A stretch of 64,000 bases of DNA from Mesorhizobium sp. WSM3860 (GCF_002294995.1 NZ_NSGF01000004.1:305124-369123), one strand, 5' to 3'. Shown: positions 1-9,286, counted from the stretch's first letter. A program made the numbers and translations. Notes: generated from the sequence alone by a model not told the origin.

Positions 1-1
1 C

Positions 2-946
2 GGCTGGTCGGAGTTTACCTCGGGCGCTTTCAGGGCCAAAAACGCGCTGATATCCGGCCTGCTGCCGCGAGACATCATTTGGCGCGCGGCGACAATCGCC
101 GCCGTTGCGGCGCTGCACTTCATGCAAGTGAAGATCGATGCGATCGCGGCGACATATCTGACGGCACTGCTGCTCATCCTCTCGGTCGTCCCGCAAACAA
201 TCGTGCTGGTGCGCGACACGGCGCGGTCAGATCGCGGCGGTCTCACGGAAGGGCAAAAGCAGGAATTCAAGACGGTGACGCTTGGCCTGTGGGGCGTCAC
301 CTCGCTGCCGCCCGCGCTTGGCCAGGTCAGCACCCTGCTCGTGGCGATGATCCTGGGGCCAGAGTCGGCAGGCGCGATCTTCGTGGCGGACCGGACCACG
401 CGCTTCGTGACCCTTGCCCTTAACGGCATCAACCAGGCGCTGGCGCCGCAGATATCGGCTGCCTTCTACAGCGGCGACAGGGCTCACGTTCAACGCATCA
501 CCAGCCTCGCCGCGCTCGGCGGCTCGGCCATTGCGCTGTGCGTGCTGGCGTCCTTCTGGATATTCGGCGACTTCATCCTGTCGATCTTCAATCCGGCCTA
601 TGCGACGCCGACCATGAGGGCGACGCTCGTCATCTTCGGCATAGGGGCGACGTTCGGCACCGCCTGCGGCCCGATCGAAGTCCTGTTGCAGTTGACGGGT
701 CTGCAGCATGCGCTCTTCAAGGTGCTGGTCGTCGTCAACATTGTCGGACTTTGCGTGACGGCCGTGGCAACTTACTACCTCGGGTCCATAGGCGCGGCAC
801 TCAGCATTGCCGGAACCGTCATCGCATGGACGGCCTTAGGGGTATTGATCGCCCGGCGCAGAATCGGCATCAACCCGTCGATCCTCGGCTTGTCCCTGGA
901 CAGGATCGGGCTGGTGCCTCATGCCCTCCTGAAGGGGCGCACGTGA
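2..946 (+). CDS. Polysaccharide flippase (Wzx/MATE-like), 5' partial
   Basis: The reading frame is open from the first bases of the window and ends at the TGA at 944-946, so the N-terminus lies upstream. The visible 314 residues are a run of hydrophobic helices with short charged loops, including a segment with Gly-Pro-Glu-Ser and a Phe-Asn-Pro-Ala-Tyr turn, typical of the C-terminal half of MATE/Wzx oligosaccharide flippases. Such proteins move lipid-linked glycans across the inner membrane. The glycosyltransferase that follows overlaps its stop codon, which supports one polysaccharide operon. Specific substrate cannot be told. Confidence 0.8.
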   Translation, partial: GWSEFTSGAFRAKNALISGLLPRDIIWRAATIAAVAALHFMQVKIDAIAATYLTALLLILSVVPQTIVLVRDTARSDRGGLTEGQKQEFKTVTLGLWGVTSLPPALGQVSTLLVAMILGPESAGAIFVADRTTRFVTLALNGINQALAPQISAAFYSGDRAHVQRITSLAALGGSAIALCVLASFWIFGDFILSIFNPAYATPTMRATLVIFGIGATFGTACGPIEVLLQLTGLQHALFKVLVVVNIVGLCVTAVATYYLGSIGAALSIAGTVIAWTALGVLIARRRIGINPSILGLSLDRIGLVPHALLKGRT

Positions 947-2037
947 AGATCGTCCAAGTGCAGACCCAGGCGGAGGCAGCGGGGGCGCAGCGCATCTCCG
1001 ATATGGTGGGCGAGGGATTGCGGGCGCGCGGGCACGAGGTGCGCACCGTCTTCATGTATCGCAAGACCGAAGCCTACGACCGCGATCCCAACGCGGATTT
1101 CGTCCTGACGGATCGACCGCGCGGATTGCCCGGGCAGATCCGGGCGACTATCGGCCTGGCGCGATATCTGCGCGCGGCCCGTCCCGACGCAGTCATCACT
1201 TACCAACACTATGGCAACATCTTCGGCACGATCGGCGCCCGGCTGGCCGGCGTCAGGCACATCGTCGCAAACCAAAGCGGCGTCCCGCAAAGCAAGGGCG
1301 TCATGGGGCTGCTCTCCCAGATCGACAAGCTGATGGGCACGGTCGGCCTTTACCAGGCGAATGTCGTCAATTCCGGTTGGACGCAAGCGCAGTTCGATCG
1401 CTATCCGTGCTCCTACCGGCGGCGTATGCGTCGCATCGATCACGGCGTACCCGCGCCGGGCGAGGAATTCGACAAGGCAGCGGCGCGCGCCGCCTTCGGC
1501 CTGCCGCAGGACGTTTGGCTGGCCGTATCATCCGGCCGACTGACGCGGATGAAGAACCAGATCGCGCTTGTCGGCGCGCTCGATCGACTGCCCGATGTCC
1601 ATGTCGCGCTGGCAGGCGCGGGGCCGGAGCGCGAGGCGCTCGTCGCCTTTGCCGAGAGCCGCGGCGTTGCTGACCGCCTGCATCTCGTCGGCGAGGTTCC
1701 GCCGGCGCGCATTTTCGAGTTCCTCGCGGCCGGTGACGCCTACGCGTTTGCCTCGATGACGGAGACCTTTGGCCTCGCCTGCGTCGAAGCAGCCATTTCC
1801 GGGCTGCCGGTCGTTGCAAGCAACCTCGACGTCTTGCGCGAGGTGCTGACCGCGGAGGATGGCTCTCCGGCCGCGCTGTTCGTCGAGGCCGATGCCGCCG
1901 GCATGGCCAGGGGCCTTGGCGATCTGTTTGCGCGGCCGGAAGCCAAGGCCAGGCTTTCGGAGGCGGGACGGCGGCTGCGGGACAAGTATTCGCCGGCCAG
2001 GATGTGCGCGGGCTACGAGGCGCTACTGCTTGCCTGA
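943..2037 (+). CDS. Glycosyltransferase family 4 (GT-B)
   Basis: A 364-residue retaining GT-B enzyme expected to transfer a sugar from a nucleotide donor to a growing glycan at the inner membrane. The start is taken as the GTG at 943, overlapping the flippase stop in the arrangement GTGA; a longer in-frame extension would run through the flippase gene. The N-terminal half has the acceptor-side Rossmann fold, and the C-terminal half carries the E-x7-E donor motif in the segment ETFGLACVEA followed by SGLPVVAS. Its last 15 bases overlap the convergent gene that follows. Confidence 0.87.
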   Translation: MKIVQVQTQAEAAGAQRISDMVGEGLRARGHEVRTVFMYRKTEAYDRDPNADFVLTDRPRGLPGQIRATIGLARYLRAARPDAVITYQHYGNIFGTIGARLAGVRHIVANQSGVPQSKGVMGLLSQIDKLMGTVGLYQANVVNSGWTQAQFDRYPCSYRRRMRRIDHGVPAPGEEFDKAAARAAFGLPQDVWLAVSSGRLTRMKNQIALVGALDRLPDVHVALAGAGPEREALVAFAESRGVADRLHLVGEVPPARIFEFLAAGDAYAFASMTETFGLACVEAAISGLPVVASNLDVLREVLTAEDGSPAALFVEADAAGMARGLGDLFARPEAKARLSEAGRRLRDKYSPARMCAGYEALLLA

Positions 2038-3498
2038 CCGCTTGCGCACGGCGGCGATCCCGTCGATCACTTCCAGGCGCCCCGCCCGGTTGAGCGTGTG
2101 GATTTTCGGATAGGGAAAGTCGCCGGTCGCATCGATCGGCAGCGGCGGCGACAGCCGCATCGTCTGCTGGTTGAGCTCCAGCAGCTCCGAAAGGCCCAGT
2201 CCGCCGCCGTAACCCAGCGTCCCGTCCTGGACCGGAAGAAGCATGCGGCCGTCGCGGTTGCGGACGAAGGCTCCGCCGGGGCGGGCCATGCGGTGGTCGA
2301 TCAGGATCGGGTTCGCCGGATGCGGCCGCCATGGACCGGCAAGCGCGAGGGCGGAGAAAATCACCAGCGTGTCGGAAGTGCTTCCATGGCCGTCACGATC
2401 CGTGGCGAACAGCCAGAGCATGCCTTCATGCTCGAACAAGGTGGCATCGGAAATCTCGCCTTCGACCAGCACGGTCTCGGCAAGCCAGCTGTCCGGGAAG
2501 CCCGAGGCGCGGTAGAGCGTGAGCTTGCCGCTGGCGCTCGCCTCCGGCAGCATCCAGATCGCGCCGTCGCGCTCGAATACTTGCGGGTAGGAGAGGTGGT
2601 GGGCCTCCTCCAGCACGACCCGAGGCTCACCGGGCACGCCGTCTGCATCGAACGGGACAACGGAAATGACCGCCTTCCCGGTCGCGTGCGGATAGTCCTC
2701 GGCGAACACGAAGGGCTGACCCTGCCACCAGAAGGGGAACGGGTCGGCATAGAAATGATCGCCCGGGTCCGGCAGCACCGACCAGCCGGTGCCGAGCTTG
2801 CCGGTATCGGCGACACCCGGCGCATCGGTAAAGCGATAGCCGACACGCCAATGCGCGTGGCGGAAGCGCGCGCGCCGAAGCGCTTCCCGGCCGAGCCGCG
2901 GCAGCGCCGCGCCGAGATAGGCGGATGTGAACCGGCCTCGCTCGCCACGACCATGGATTTCAGCAACTGCCTCTCGTGGCAGCCGGTCCGACGCGAACGC
3001 GCGGGTGACCGACTGAACCAGAGTGATGGTGCGGGCGAACACGTCGTCGGTGCCGAGTGCGGTCGATTCGCGCTTGTCGATCATGGGCCGCGCCCGGCCG
3101 ACCACGGTCTTTCCGTCGAGCACGGCCTCGATCACCGGGAGCCTGCCGGCCGCGACGGCAATTGCAGCCGAGAGATCGGCGCTGGATCCGTCGAAGCGAA
3201 GACCGATGGTGGGAACATTCGACAAGGCGGCATCGCCGGCAAGATCGAGCCTCAACACGGCCGGGCGGCTGCCGGGCCGTGCCGGGATTGCTTGCACCGC
3301 GGAGCCGAGAAGGGGGCCGCGCCGGCGGAAAAGACGTTGCTCGAACTGGAAGGCGGCCTTTGCCGCGGCCGGCCAGGTTGCCGGCCCGGGCTGATGCGCC
3401 ACCGCGACATCGTGGCCGTCCGCCTCCAGACGCTCTAGGGCGAGCTGCTGCCAATGGCGGGGCGCCGATTGCGGAACGATGACCTCGATCGCCAGCAT
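2023..3498 (-). CDS. GINT1-like (glucosamine inositolphosphorylceramide transferase N-terminal-like) protein
   Basis: A 491-residue protein. The first ~190 residues resemble the formyltransferase-like lead region seen in these proteins. Residues ~225-470 look like a five-bladed beta-propeller with repeated motifs of the form YADPFPFWWQG, FVFAEDYP, WMLPEASASG, WLFATDRDG and RPGGAFVRN. Related proteins are common in bacterial exopolysaccharide clusters; the family name comes from plant sphingolipid glycosylation, and the bacterial activity is not established. Convergent with the GT4 gene, overlapping it by 15 bp. A role in modifying the glycan is inferred from context only. Confidence 0.65.
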   Translation of the reverse strand: MLAIEVIVPQSAPRHWQQLALERLEADGHDVAVAHQPGPATWPAAAKAAFQFEQRLFRRRGPLLGSAVQAIPARPGSRPAVLRLDLAGDAALSNVPTIGLRFDGSSADLSAAIAVAAGRLPVIEAVLDGKTVVGRARPMIDKRESTALGTDDVFARTITLVQSVTRAFASDRLPREAVAEIHGRGERGRFTSAYLGAALPRLGREALRRARFRHAHWRVGYRFTDAPGVADTGKLGTGWSVLPDPGDHFYADPFPFWWQGQPFVFAEDYPHATGKAVISVVPFDADGVPGEPRVVLEEAHHLSYPQVFERDGAIWMLPEASASGKLTLYRASGFPDSWLAETVLVEGEISDATLFEHEGMLWLFATDRDGHGSTSDTLVIFSALALAGPWRPHPANPILIDHRMARPGGAFVRNRDGRMLLPVQDGTLGYGGGLGLSELLELNQQTMRLSPPLPIDATGDFPYPKIHTLNRAGRLEVIDGIAAVRKRSGKQ

Positions 3499-3779
3499 GT
3501 CTTGCGCGGCTATGTCCTGCTCGGATTTCCAACAATGAGGAACGAGAGACTGGCCGAAAATACTTACATCGGCGTTACACGCAAAATCGGATTCCTACTT
3601 TTTTTGGCATGATGTTCGACTTGCGATCCCGAAGCGGTTGTGGTCTCCGCCCGGCCGGCAATGCAACGCAACATTAGCGGTTTCGGCATATACCAAGATT
3701 CGAACAATCGCGGCGGTCGGTCTTGACCTGGAACGTAAGACGTCGTCGATAGACCGCTGTCCCTGCCGGTTCGGATCAC

Positions 3780-4937
3780 ATGTTTGAAGTCACTGCCGAG
3801 GATGCGTTCGATTTCCGCTCGAGCGAGTACGCTGAGCTCTTCGCCAGCTCGGCGGCAACCGCTTTTCAGCATCCGATTTGGCTCGCGCAACTTTATGAGA
3901 GGCTCGTGCGCCAAGGCGCCGCCACGCCACTGATCATCGTCGTTCGCGTGCGTGCGAGCGGAAGGCTCGCGATGGTCCTGCCGCTGGTGAGGCGCCGCTA
4001 CACGCTGCTGAAGGTCGTGGAATTCGCGGATATGCGGGTTTCGGACTATGTCTCGCCCGTCGCCGACGAGGAGACCTTCTCCCGCATCCTTGCCGACGCC
4101 CGCACCGTCGCCGCCATCCGCAAGCATCTGCGGCCATACGATCTCCTGCGCATCGGCAAGCTGGCGGACCGCTCCTTGGCGATGGAGCGCCTGCTTGGCG
4201 TCGACAAGCGCGACAGCATGGGCATGAGCGCCTATTCCAGCAAGCTGGAGCCGACATTCGCCAGCTGGCGCGAGCAGCGGCTGGACCAGTCCTATCGCAA
4301 GGAGCTGGACAAGAAATCCCGGCAGCTCAACCGCATGGGAGAGGCGCGCTTCGAATGCGTTGACGGCCCGGCCGCGGTCCGCACGACATTCGATGCCCTC
4401 AAGCTCTATCGCGGCAAACGCTTCGACGGCAGCAACGGTCCCGCCGACCTTTTACAGCTGCCTTCCTATTTCGATTTCTACCTGGCCGTGGCCAATGAAG
4501 GATGCGGCGGCTTCGCCCGCACCTATGCAATCTGGATGAACGGCCAGCCGATCGCCGGCGCGCTCGGGCTCGAGCACCGCGGCTCGCTCCTGGTCATCCT
4601 CGGCGGCTTCGACGAGGCCGGCTACCGGAAGCAGTCCATCGGCAGCCTGATGTTCGAGCAGATCGCCCGCGACTGCATCGAGCGGGGCGATCACCACCTC
4701 GATTTCACCATCGGCGACGAGCCCTACAAGCGCGTCTTCGGCGGCCGGCCTTCACCGATGTGGCAAATCTACCGTGCAGGAAGTCCGCTCGGCTATGCGG
4801 CGCATCTGACGGTGGAGAAATTGCCGGCGGCAAAGGCGCTGGCGCGGCATATCCTGGAGGCCGCGCATGTCAAGACGGCCAAGCCTTCGGCTGTCATCGT
4901 GCCGCCGGCTGCCGACGAGGCCGCCGAGTCGTCCTGA
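3780..4937 (+). CDS. CelD/BioF2-type GNAT acyltransferase
   Basis: A 385-residue protein of the GNAT-like fold used by CelD and FemAB-type enzymes. The first 150 residues hold the variable half, with WLAQLYE and LRIGKLADRS; the second half contains RKELDKKSRQLNRMG and the typical core QSIGSLMFEQIARDCIERG followed by LDFTIGDEPYKRVFGG. Proteins of this family recur in rhizobial exopolysaccharide loci and probably acylate a sugar or peptide. It is divergently oriented from the GINT1-like gene, with about 280 bp between them that should hold both promoters. Confidence 0.75.
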   Translation: MFEVTAEDAFDFRSSEYAELFASSAATAFQHPIWLAQLYERLVRQGAATPLIIVVRVRASGRLAMVLPLVRRRYTLLKVVEFADMRVSDYVSPVADEETFSRILADARTVAAIRKHLRPYDLLRIGKLADRSLAMERLLGVDKRDSMGMSAYSSKLEPTFASWREQRLDQSYRKELDKKSRQLNRMGEARFECVDGPAAVRTTFDALKLYRGKRFDGSNGPADLLQLPSYFDFYLAVANEGCGGFARTYAIWMNGQPIAGALGLEHRGSLLVILGGFDEAGYRKQSIGSLMFEQIARDCIERGDHHLDFTIGDEPYKRVFGGRPSPMWQIYRAGSPLGYAAHLTVEKLPAAKALARHILEAAHVKTAKPSAVIVPPAADEAAESS

Positions 4938-5036
4938 TTGAAACGGTCGGGTTCCGACGCCTTACGCTTGCGTCAGGCGGTCGCGCACGCCTATGCCGAA
5001 TCGTACTTTGAACGAAATGCGCCGCCTGATCCGCAA

Positions 5037-6263
5037 TCAGGTGACGGCTTCCACCCTCGGCTGCCTGAGACCGCGCAGCCGCGCTGCAAAGCTCGGGCTG
5101 AACTTGTCGATCTCGTGCAGGATGCGGCGACGGCTGAAATGAACCTGCCGGCGGGCGCGCCAGCGCAGGTCGGTGTCGATGGTCAGGCTGCGGCGGAAAT
5201 TGGCTAGCTCGAGCCCCCGTTCATCCATCGCCTGCTTCATAGGATCATCATAGAAGGTGGCGATCTTCGCTGCCGCCATGCCGGGCGAGGCCATCCATTG
5301 CGGCACGTGCACCATGCACAGGCGCTCCACATCGGTGAGGAGGCGGCTGACGCCTGTTCCGGCGGCCGGACATGATGTCTGATAGGCGTCTCCGATCAGG
5401 ACGACGCCGTCGCGCTTGCAATTTTCGGCGACGGTGATGTCGGTGAGCCAGCTCGAGACGCGGTCGATGACCTCGAAATCGCCGAAGGTCTTGAGGAGTC
5501 CGGGAAGCGTTTCGATGAGCGTTTCGCGCGGGCGGTCGCGCAGCGCCTTGACCCACGGGTCGGTATGCTCGCGGAAAACAAAGAGGTTGGCGCGGGTGAC
5601 GCCGCCGGCCGGGAAGAAGTTCAGGTAGTCGATGCCGTCCGAAACGCGTTCGCCGTAGTAGGTCAGTGCCGGATGCTTGAACGCGCTTGCTCCCGCCGGC
5701 CGGACATTGAAGCCGAAAGTCAGCGATTGGCGCTGGTGGACGAACCGGCGCTCGATGCCGACGTCGCGCCGCAGGATGTCGCCCATGCCGGTGGCAAGCA
5801 CAAGCAGGCGAGCCGTCACATCCGGCTGCCCGATGATCGATACACGCTGCCGCTCTGGCCCGGCCTCCACGGCGCTCACCCTGCCGGCAACGAAACGCAC
5901 CGTCTTGGGCAGTTCTGCCCGCATCGCCGCGACGAGGTCGTCGTAAAAAATGCCGTAGTGGCGGGCGCGCGTGCGGTCGAGCACTCGCCCCTTGCGCACG
6001 TTGACGATCTCGTCGAATGCCGCGGCCGCCGTGGAAAGACTGTCGAGGAGGCCGATCCGGCGCAGCTTGTCGATCTGGTCGCCGGCGATCTTCTCGACAC
6101 GGAACTCGCGCGGAAAAACGGGGTGTCGGTCGATCAGCGTGACACCGTAGCCCGACCGGCCGAGGAGAGTCGCGGCAAGTGTCCCGGAGAGCCCGCCGCC
6201 GACGACAGCGATCTCAGTCTCGGTTCCCTCCGGCAGCGGACGAAGCGAATGTTCGGCTGTCAT
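5037..6263 (-). CDS. FAD-dependent monooxygenase/oxidoreductase (PF01494-like)
   Basis: A 408-residue flavoprotein. The dinucleotide-binding motif GGGLSGTLAATLLG is near residue 20, and the FAD ribityl-binding GD motif appears as VVLIGDAYQTSCPAAGTGVSRLLTDVE near residues 290-310 (given in parts: VVLIGDAYQTS, then CPAAGTGVSRLL). The start ATG at 6261-6263 overlaps the stop of the upstream glycosyltransferase gene by four bases (ATGA), so the longer frame that runs into that gene is not used. Similar flavoproteins oxidise or reduce lipids and phenols; a substrate here is unknown, although translational coupling to a WecG-type enzyme suggests action on a lipid carrier or sugar. Confidence 0.75.
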   Translation of the reverse strand: MTAEHSLRPLPEGTETEIAVVGGGLSGTLAATLLGRSGYGVTLIDRHPVFPREFRVEKIAGDQIDKLRRIGLLDSLSTAAAAFDEIVNVRKGRVLDRTRARHYGIFYDDLVAAMRAELPKTVRFVAGRVSAVEAGPERQRVSIIGQPDVTARLLVLATGMGDILRRDVGIERRFVHQRQSLTFGFNVRPAGASAFKHPALTYYGERVSDGIDYLNFFPAGGVTRANLFVFREHTDPWVKALRDRPRETLIETLPGLLKTFGDFEVIDRVSSWLTDITVAENCKRDGVVLIGDAYQTSCPAAGTGVSRLLTDVERLCMVHVPQWMASPGMAAAKIATFYDDPMKQAMDERGLELANFRRSLTIDTDLRWRARRQVHFSRRRILHEIDKFSPSFAARLRGLRQPRVEAVT

Positions 6264-7132
6264 TGGGAATACCTCAATAGGGCGTAGAGGGCACGAGGAT
6301 TGGTGGTGAAGTAGCGCCAGAACAGCCGGCGCGGCTCCATCAACATGCGCCACAGCCATTCGAATCCCGCCTTCTGGACCCAGAGCGGGGCGCGCCGGAC
6401 CTTGCCGGCAATATGGTCGAACAGCCCTCCGGAAGTCTTGATCACGCCGACATTCGAGAGCCGCGAGCCAAAATCGCGGACAAAGATCTGCTCGCGCGGC
6501 ACGCCGAGGCCGAGCCACAATATGTCCGGTGCAAGCGCGTCGATCTCTTCGAGTTTTTTCTCGAGCGCTTCGCCGGTGAGGTAGCCGTGGCTGTGGCCGA
6601 CGATGCGCAGGCGCGGATAGCTGGCTTTGATGGCGGCCACGGCCTTGGCGTTCCCGGCCTCCGTCGATCCAAGCAGGTAGAAGGTCGCGGCCTCGTTCTC
6701 GGCGAGCTTTGCCACATCGTGGAACAGGTCGGTGGTGGCCACCCGTTCCGGCAACCGCGTGCGGCACAAAAGGCGCGAGGCGAGCACAAGCGGCTGGCCG
6801 TCGGCAAAGATCTGGTCGGCTTCGCGGAAGAGGGCGGCGATCTCGGACTTCGCGCGAGCCTGGGCGATGACCTCGCCGTTGGCGGAGGTGAAGTAGTAGG
6901 GACGGCTGCCATGGCGGTGCTGCCGCGCCGCCGCGAGCATCAGGCGCGCGGCGCCCTGCCGGTCGATCACGGTGACAGGCAGCCCGCCAAGCTGCACCGT
7001 CGGCAATGCAGGCAGGTCCTGCCGGGAAGGGGCTGCTCCCAGCGCTGTCACGGCGGTCACGCTTGGACGTCCGATCGAAGGCTGTTGCTGCAACCGAGGA
7101 AAACGAGAGGTCTCATGGTTCGCGGACGTCAA
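6260..7132 (-). CDS. WecG/TagA/CpsF family glycosyltransferase
   Basis: A 290-residue GT26-family enzyme, expected to add N-acetylmannosamine or a similar sugar to a lipid-linked primer. The family signature is clear: TSANGEVIAQARAKSEIAAL near residue 80, FADGQPLV, FYLLGSTEAGNAKAV, and the conserved LWLGLGVPREQIFV. The first ~40 residues are poorly conserved and the assigned start is a TTG at 7130-7132 without an obvious ribosome-binding site, so the true start may be internal. It is coupled to the FAD enzyme downstream and preceded by an AT-rich non-coding stretch. Confidence 0.85.
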   Translation of the reverse strand: MTSANHETSRFPRLQQQPSIGRPSVTAVTALGAAPSRQDLPALPTVQLGGLPVTVIDRQGAARLMLAAARQHRHGSRPYYFTSANGEVIAQARAKSEIAALFREADQIFADGQPLVLASRLLCRTRLPERVATTDLFHDVAKLAENEAATFYLLGSTEAGNAKAVAAIKASYPRLRIVGHSHGYLTGEALEKKLEEIDALAPDILWLGLGVPREQIFVRDFGSRLSNVGVIKTSGGLFDHIAGKVRRAPLWVQKAGFEWLWRMLMEPRRLFWRYFTTNPRALYALLRYSQ

Positions 7133-7611
7133 CGTTGGCTGGAGTGAAGCGGATCCGATCCGCGGGTCGTAACGCTGTCTTGTTCAAAATCTCTTTTTGA
7201 ACTTTCTAAAACTTTTCGCATAGGAGAAGTCGCCGTACTCTCCGGGATTTCAAACTATCTCCTTCATGGCACCATACGTAAAAAAATCAAAAAGTTAAGC
7301 GACACGTTAATAGTTAGTTAATATGGAAAATTTGAATCGAAATACAAATTAGTTGAATTCTTTTGGTCTCGACTTCAGATCGCTTTTGGGTGATTTGAAG
7401 CTGCGTTTTTTCGAAACGAATGCGGTACGATCGTCACCGATGCGACCACATTGGCATGCCGATGAGCGTCTGATCTATCCTGGATGACGGTAGCGGCCAC
7501 GAAAATAGTTGGTGAGGTGACAACGACATGCGTGACGCCGGCCTGACCGGCAAAGCGGAAATTGTCCGGCATCAGCTACTCCGGTAAAGGCCAAGCCTGA
7601 TCTTCATGGCT
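7133..7611. other. AT-rich intergenic region upstream of the wecG-type operon
   Basis: No convincing gene lies here. Bases ~7190-7365 are strikingly A+T rich for this genome, with runs such as GTTAATAGTTAGTTAATATG. A 65-residue frame on the minus strand (7375-7572) has no family resemblance and no clear ribosome-binding site, so it is not called. The region precedes the minus-strand glycosyltransferase and probably holds its promoter. Confidence 0.6.
7329..7350. promoter_or_regulatory. Inverted repeat AATTTG-N10-CAAATT, possible operator
   Basis: Two exact complementary hexamers, 7329-7334 and 7345-7350, separated by 10 bases inside the AT-rich region about 200 bp upstream of the WecG-type gene. 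The geometry suits a dimeric regulator, but short AT-rich palindromes arise easily by chance. Confidence 0.25.
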
Positions 7612-8397
7612 CTATTTCACGCCGATGCCGGCGGTCAGGCCGCCGTCTATTTTGTAATCCGCGCCGGTGCAGAAGCTCGCCTTGGAGGAGCACAGAAAGG
7701 CGATGAGTTCGGCCACTTCCTCCGGTTCGCCGATGCGGCCAAGCGGGTGCGCCGCGCCGAAGCGCCTATAGGCTTCCTCGACATCGGCATCGCTGCCGTT
7801 TTCGCCGCGCGCGGCCTTCTCCAGGATGGGTGTGCGGATCGAGCCCGGGCTGACCGAATTGACCCGGATGCCGGCCGCCGCGTAGTCCAGCGCCAGCGAA
7901 CGCGTCAGCGTGTGGATGGCGCCCTTGGTCGTGGCATAGGCGGCGACGTTCTGCTGACAGGCGAAACCCTGGACCGAGGCGACATTGACGATCGCGCCGC
8001 CACCGCGGCGGAGCATTTCGGGGATGCCGAAATGCGCCGTGAGATAGATCGAGCCGACATTGACCGTCATCGCCCTATTCCACGTTTCCCACGCGGTCGT
8101 CGTCGCGGTTCCGTAGGGATGGACGGCCGCCGAATTGACGATCACGTCGAGGCCGCCGAACCGTGCGACCCCGGCAGTGACGGCGTCGCGGACCTGGTCG
8201 GCCACGGAGACGTCGGTGTCGACGACCAGCGCGCCGGCTTCGGAGCTTTCCAGCTCGGCTCTCATTGCCGCATTGGCCGAGCGGTCGATGCCGCAGGCGA
8301 TGATCGCAGCACCGCCTGCGGCCAGGCGCCTGGCGGTTGCCAGACCGATTCCCGTCGTCCCGGTCACCAGGGCGACCTTGCCAACAAAATCCTTCAT
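7612..8397 (-). CDS. SDR family oxidoreductase, probably hexuronate-pathway
   Basis: A 261-residue classical short-chain dehydrogenase. The cofactor motif TGTTGIG is at residues 12-18, NSAA at 88-91, and the catalytic Ser141, Tyr154 and Lys158 (YATTK) are present. The start is set at the ATG at 8395-8397, which has GGAG a few bases upstream; a longer frame adds seven residues over that site. It lies just downstream of the GntR regulator and next to mannonate dehydratase, so reduction of fructuronate or oxidation of mannonate is a reasonable inference. No UxuB-type long-chain enzyme is present. Confidence 0.85.
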   Translation of the reverse strand: MKDFVGKVALVTGTTGIGLATARRLAAGGAAIIACGIDRSANAAMRAELESSEAGALVVDTDVSVADQVRDAVTAGVARFGGLDVIVNSAAVHPYGTATTTAWETWNRAMTVNVGSIYLTAHFGIPEMLRRGGGAIVNVASVQGFACQQNVAAYATTKGAIHTLTRSLALDYAAAGIRVNSVSPGSIRTPILEKAARGENGSDADVEEAYRRFGAAHPLGRIGEPEEVAELIAFLCSSKASFCTGADYKIDGGLTAGIGVK

Positions 8398-8414
8398 TGC
8401 GGGAACTCCTTCAG

Positions 8415-9143
8415 TCACGTGTCGGAAGCCGGCTCTTCCGGCAGGAATCGCAGGGCGAAATCGAGATGGCGGCTCATCAGGTAGGCGTAGGCCACCCTGT
8501 CGCGCGAGCGCAGGGCGGCGATGATCTCGCCATGCGCGGCGCGGGTGTCGGCCAGGACCGGGCGTATTTCCTTGCCGATGGTCATGATCCGCAGGATCAC
8601 CGGGGAAAGGAAGGAATACATGTCCGACAGCATGCTGTTGTCCGCCAACCCGATCAGCGCCATGTGGAAGTCGAAATCATTCTCGGCGGCCTCCTCGATC
8701 GTGCGGCTCTCGACGATCCGCGCGTTGACCGCGTCGAGCGCTTCGAGCTGCTCGTTGGTGGCGTTGAGCACGATGTGATCGCCGATGCCGACTTCGATGA
8801 TGCGCCTGAAGCCCTGAATGTCGGCGAAGGAGGAGCGTGAGACATCCATATGCGCGGCAAAGAAATTCTGGATGGCGATGCTCTGCCCGTCGGCGAGCAC
8901 CGCCCCGACGCGGGGTTTCGGTTCGATCAGCCCGTAGGTCCGGATGGCGCGCAAAGCCTCGCGAACGGTGTTGCGGCTGGCGCCGGTGATCTCGCTGAGC
9001 TCGCGCTCCGTCGGCAGCACGTCGCCGACACTCAGCTGCCGCGCGCGGATGAGATCCAGGATCCGCCCGGCCGCGGCGTCGACCGCCGAGCTGCCGCCAG
9101 CGCGGCGGCGGGCGTTCTCGCGCACGGCCTGAGAGTTTTCCAA
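8415..9143 (-). CDS. GntR-family transcriptional regulator, FadR/FCD subfamily
   Basis: A 242-residue repressor-type regulator. Residues ~20-85 form the GntR winged helix, with LSVGDVLPTERELSEITGAS and RNTVREALRAI; residues ~100-230 form the all-helical FCD ligand domain with the metal-binding pattern of Asp and His (DFDFHMALIGLADN, then AAHGEIIAAL). It starts at TTG with AGGAG seven bases upstream. Divergent from uxuA, with a TnGTnnnACnA operator in front of each gene. It probably represses both directions and is relieved by a hexuronate intermediate. Confidence 0.9.
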   Translation of the reverse strand: MENSQAVRENARRRAGGSSAVDAAAGRILDLIRARQLSVGDVLPTERELSEITGASRNTVREALRAIRTYGLIEPKPRVGAVLADGQSIAIQNFFAAHMDVSRSSFADIQGFRRIIEVGIGDHIVLNATNEQLEALDAVNARIVESRTIEEAAENDFDFHMALIGLADNSMLSDMYSFLSPVILRIMTIGKEIRPVLADTRAAHGEIIAALRSRDRVAYAYLMSRHLDFALRFLPEEPASDT

Positions 9144-9158
9144 TGACGATCTCCTAAA

Positions 9159-9169
9159 TTGTTGGACCA
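9159..9169. promoter_or_regulatory. Putative GntR operator 1 (TTGTTGGACCA)
   Basis: Matches the FadR-subfamily consensus TnGTnnnACnA at every fixed position. It lies 15 bp upstream of the GntR start codon and is the exact reverse complement of operator 2. Confidence 0.65.
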
Positions 9170-9286
9170 GGATATCGTAAGATTTCGGGAAAACAATCGA
9201 GTTTGCGCTGTCTCGATCAGTTTTTCGGTCTTAACTGTCGGCCGAATAGCTTCCGAGAAGCCGATATAGTCGGTTGACTCTCATCG

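Noticed and set aside
2098..3438. 446-codon plus-strand frame antisense to the GINT1-like gene
   Set aside because: Low-complexity Arg/Gly-rich translation, typical of antisense frames in GC-rich DNA; the minus-strand protein has clear repeated motifs.
5565..6287. 240-codon plus-strand frame
   Set aside because: Antisense shadow of the FAD enzyme, no family resemblance.
7375..7572. 65-residue minus-strand frame in the AT-rich gap
   Set aside because: No recognisable motif or ribosome-binding site; reads like chance coding.
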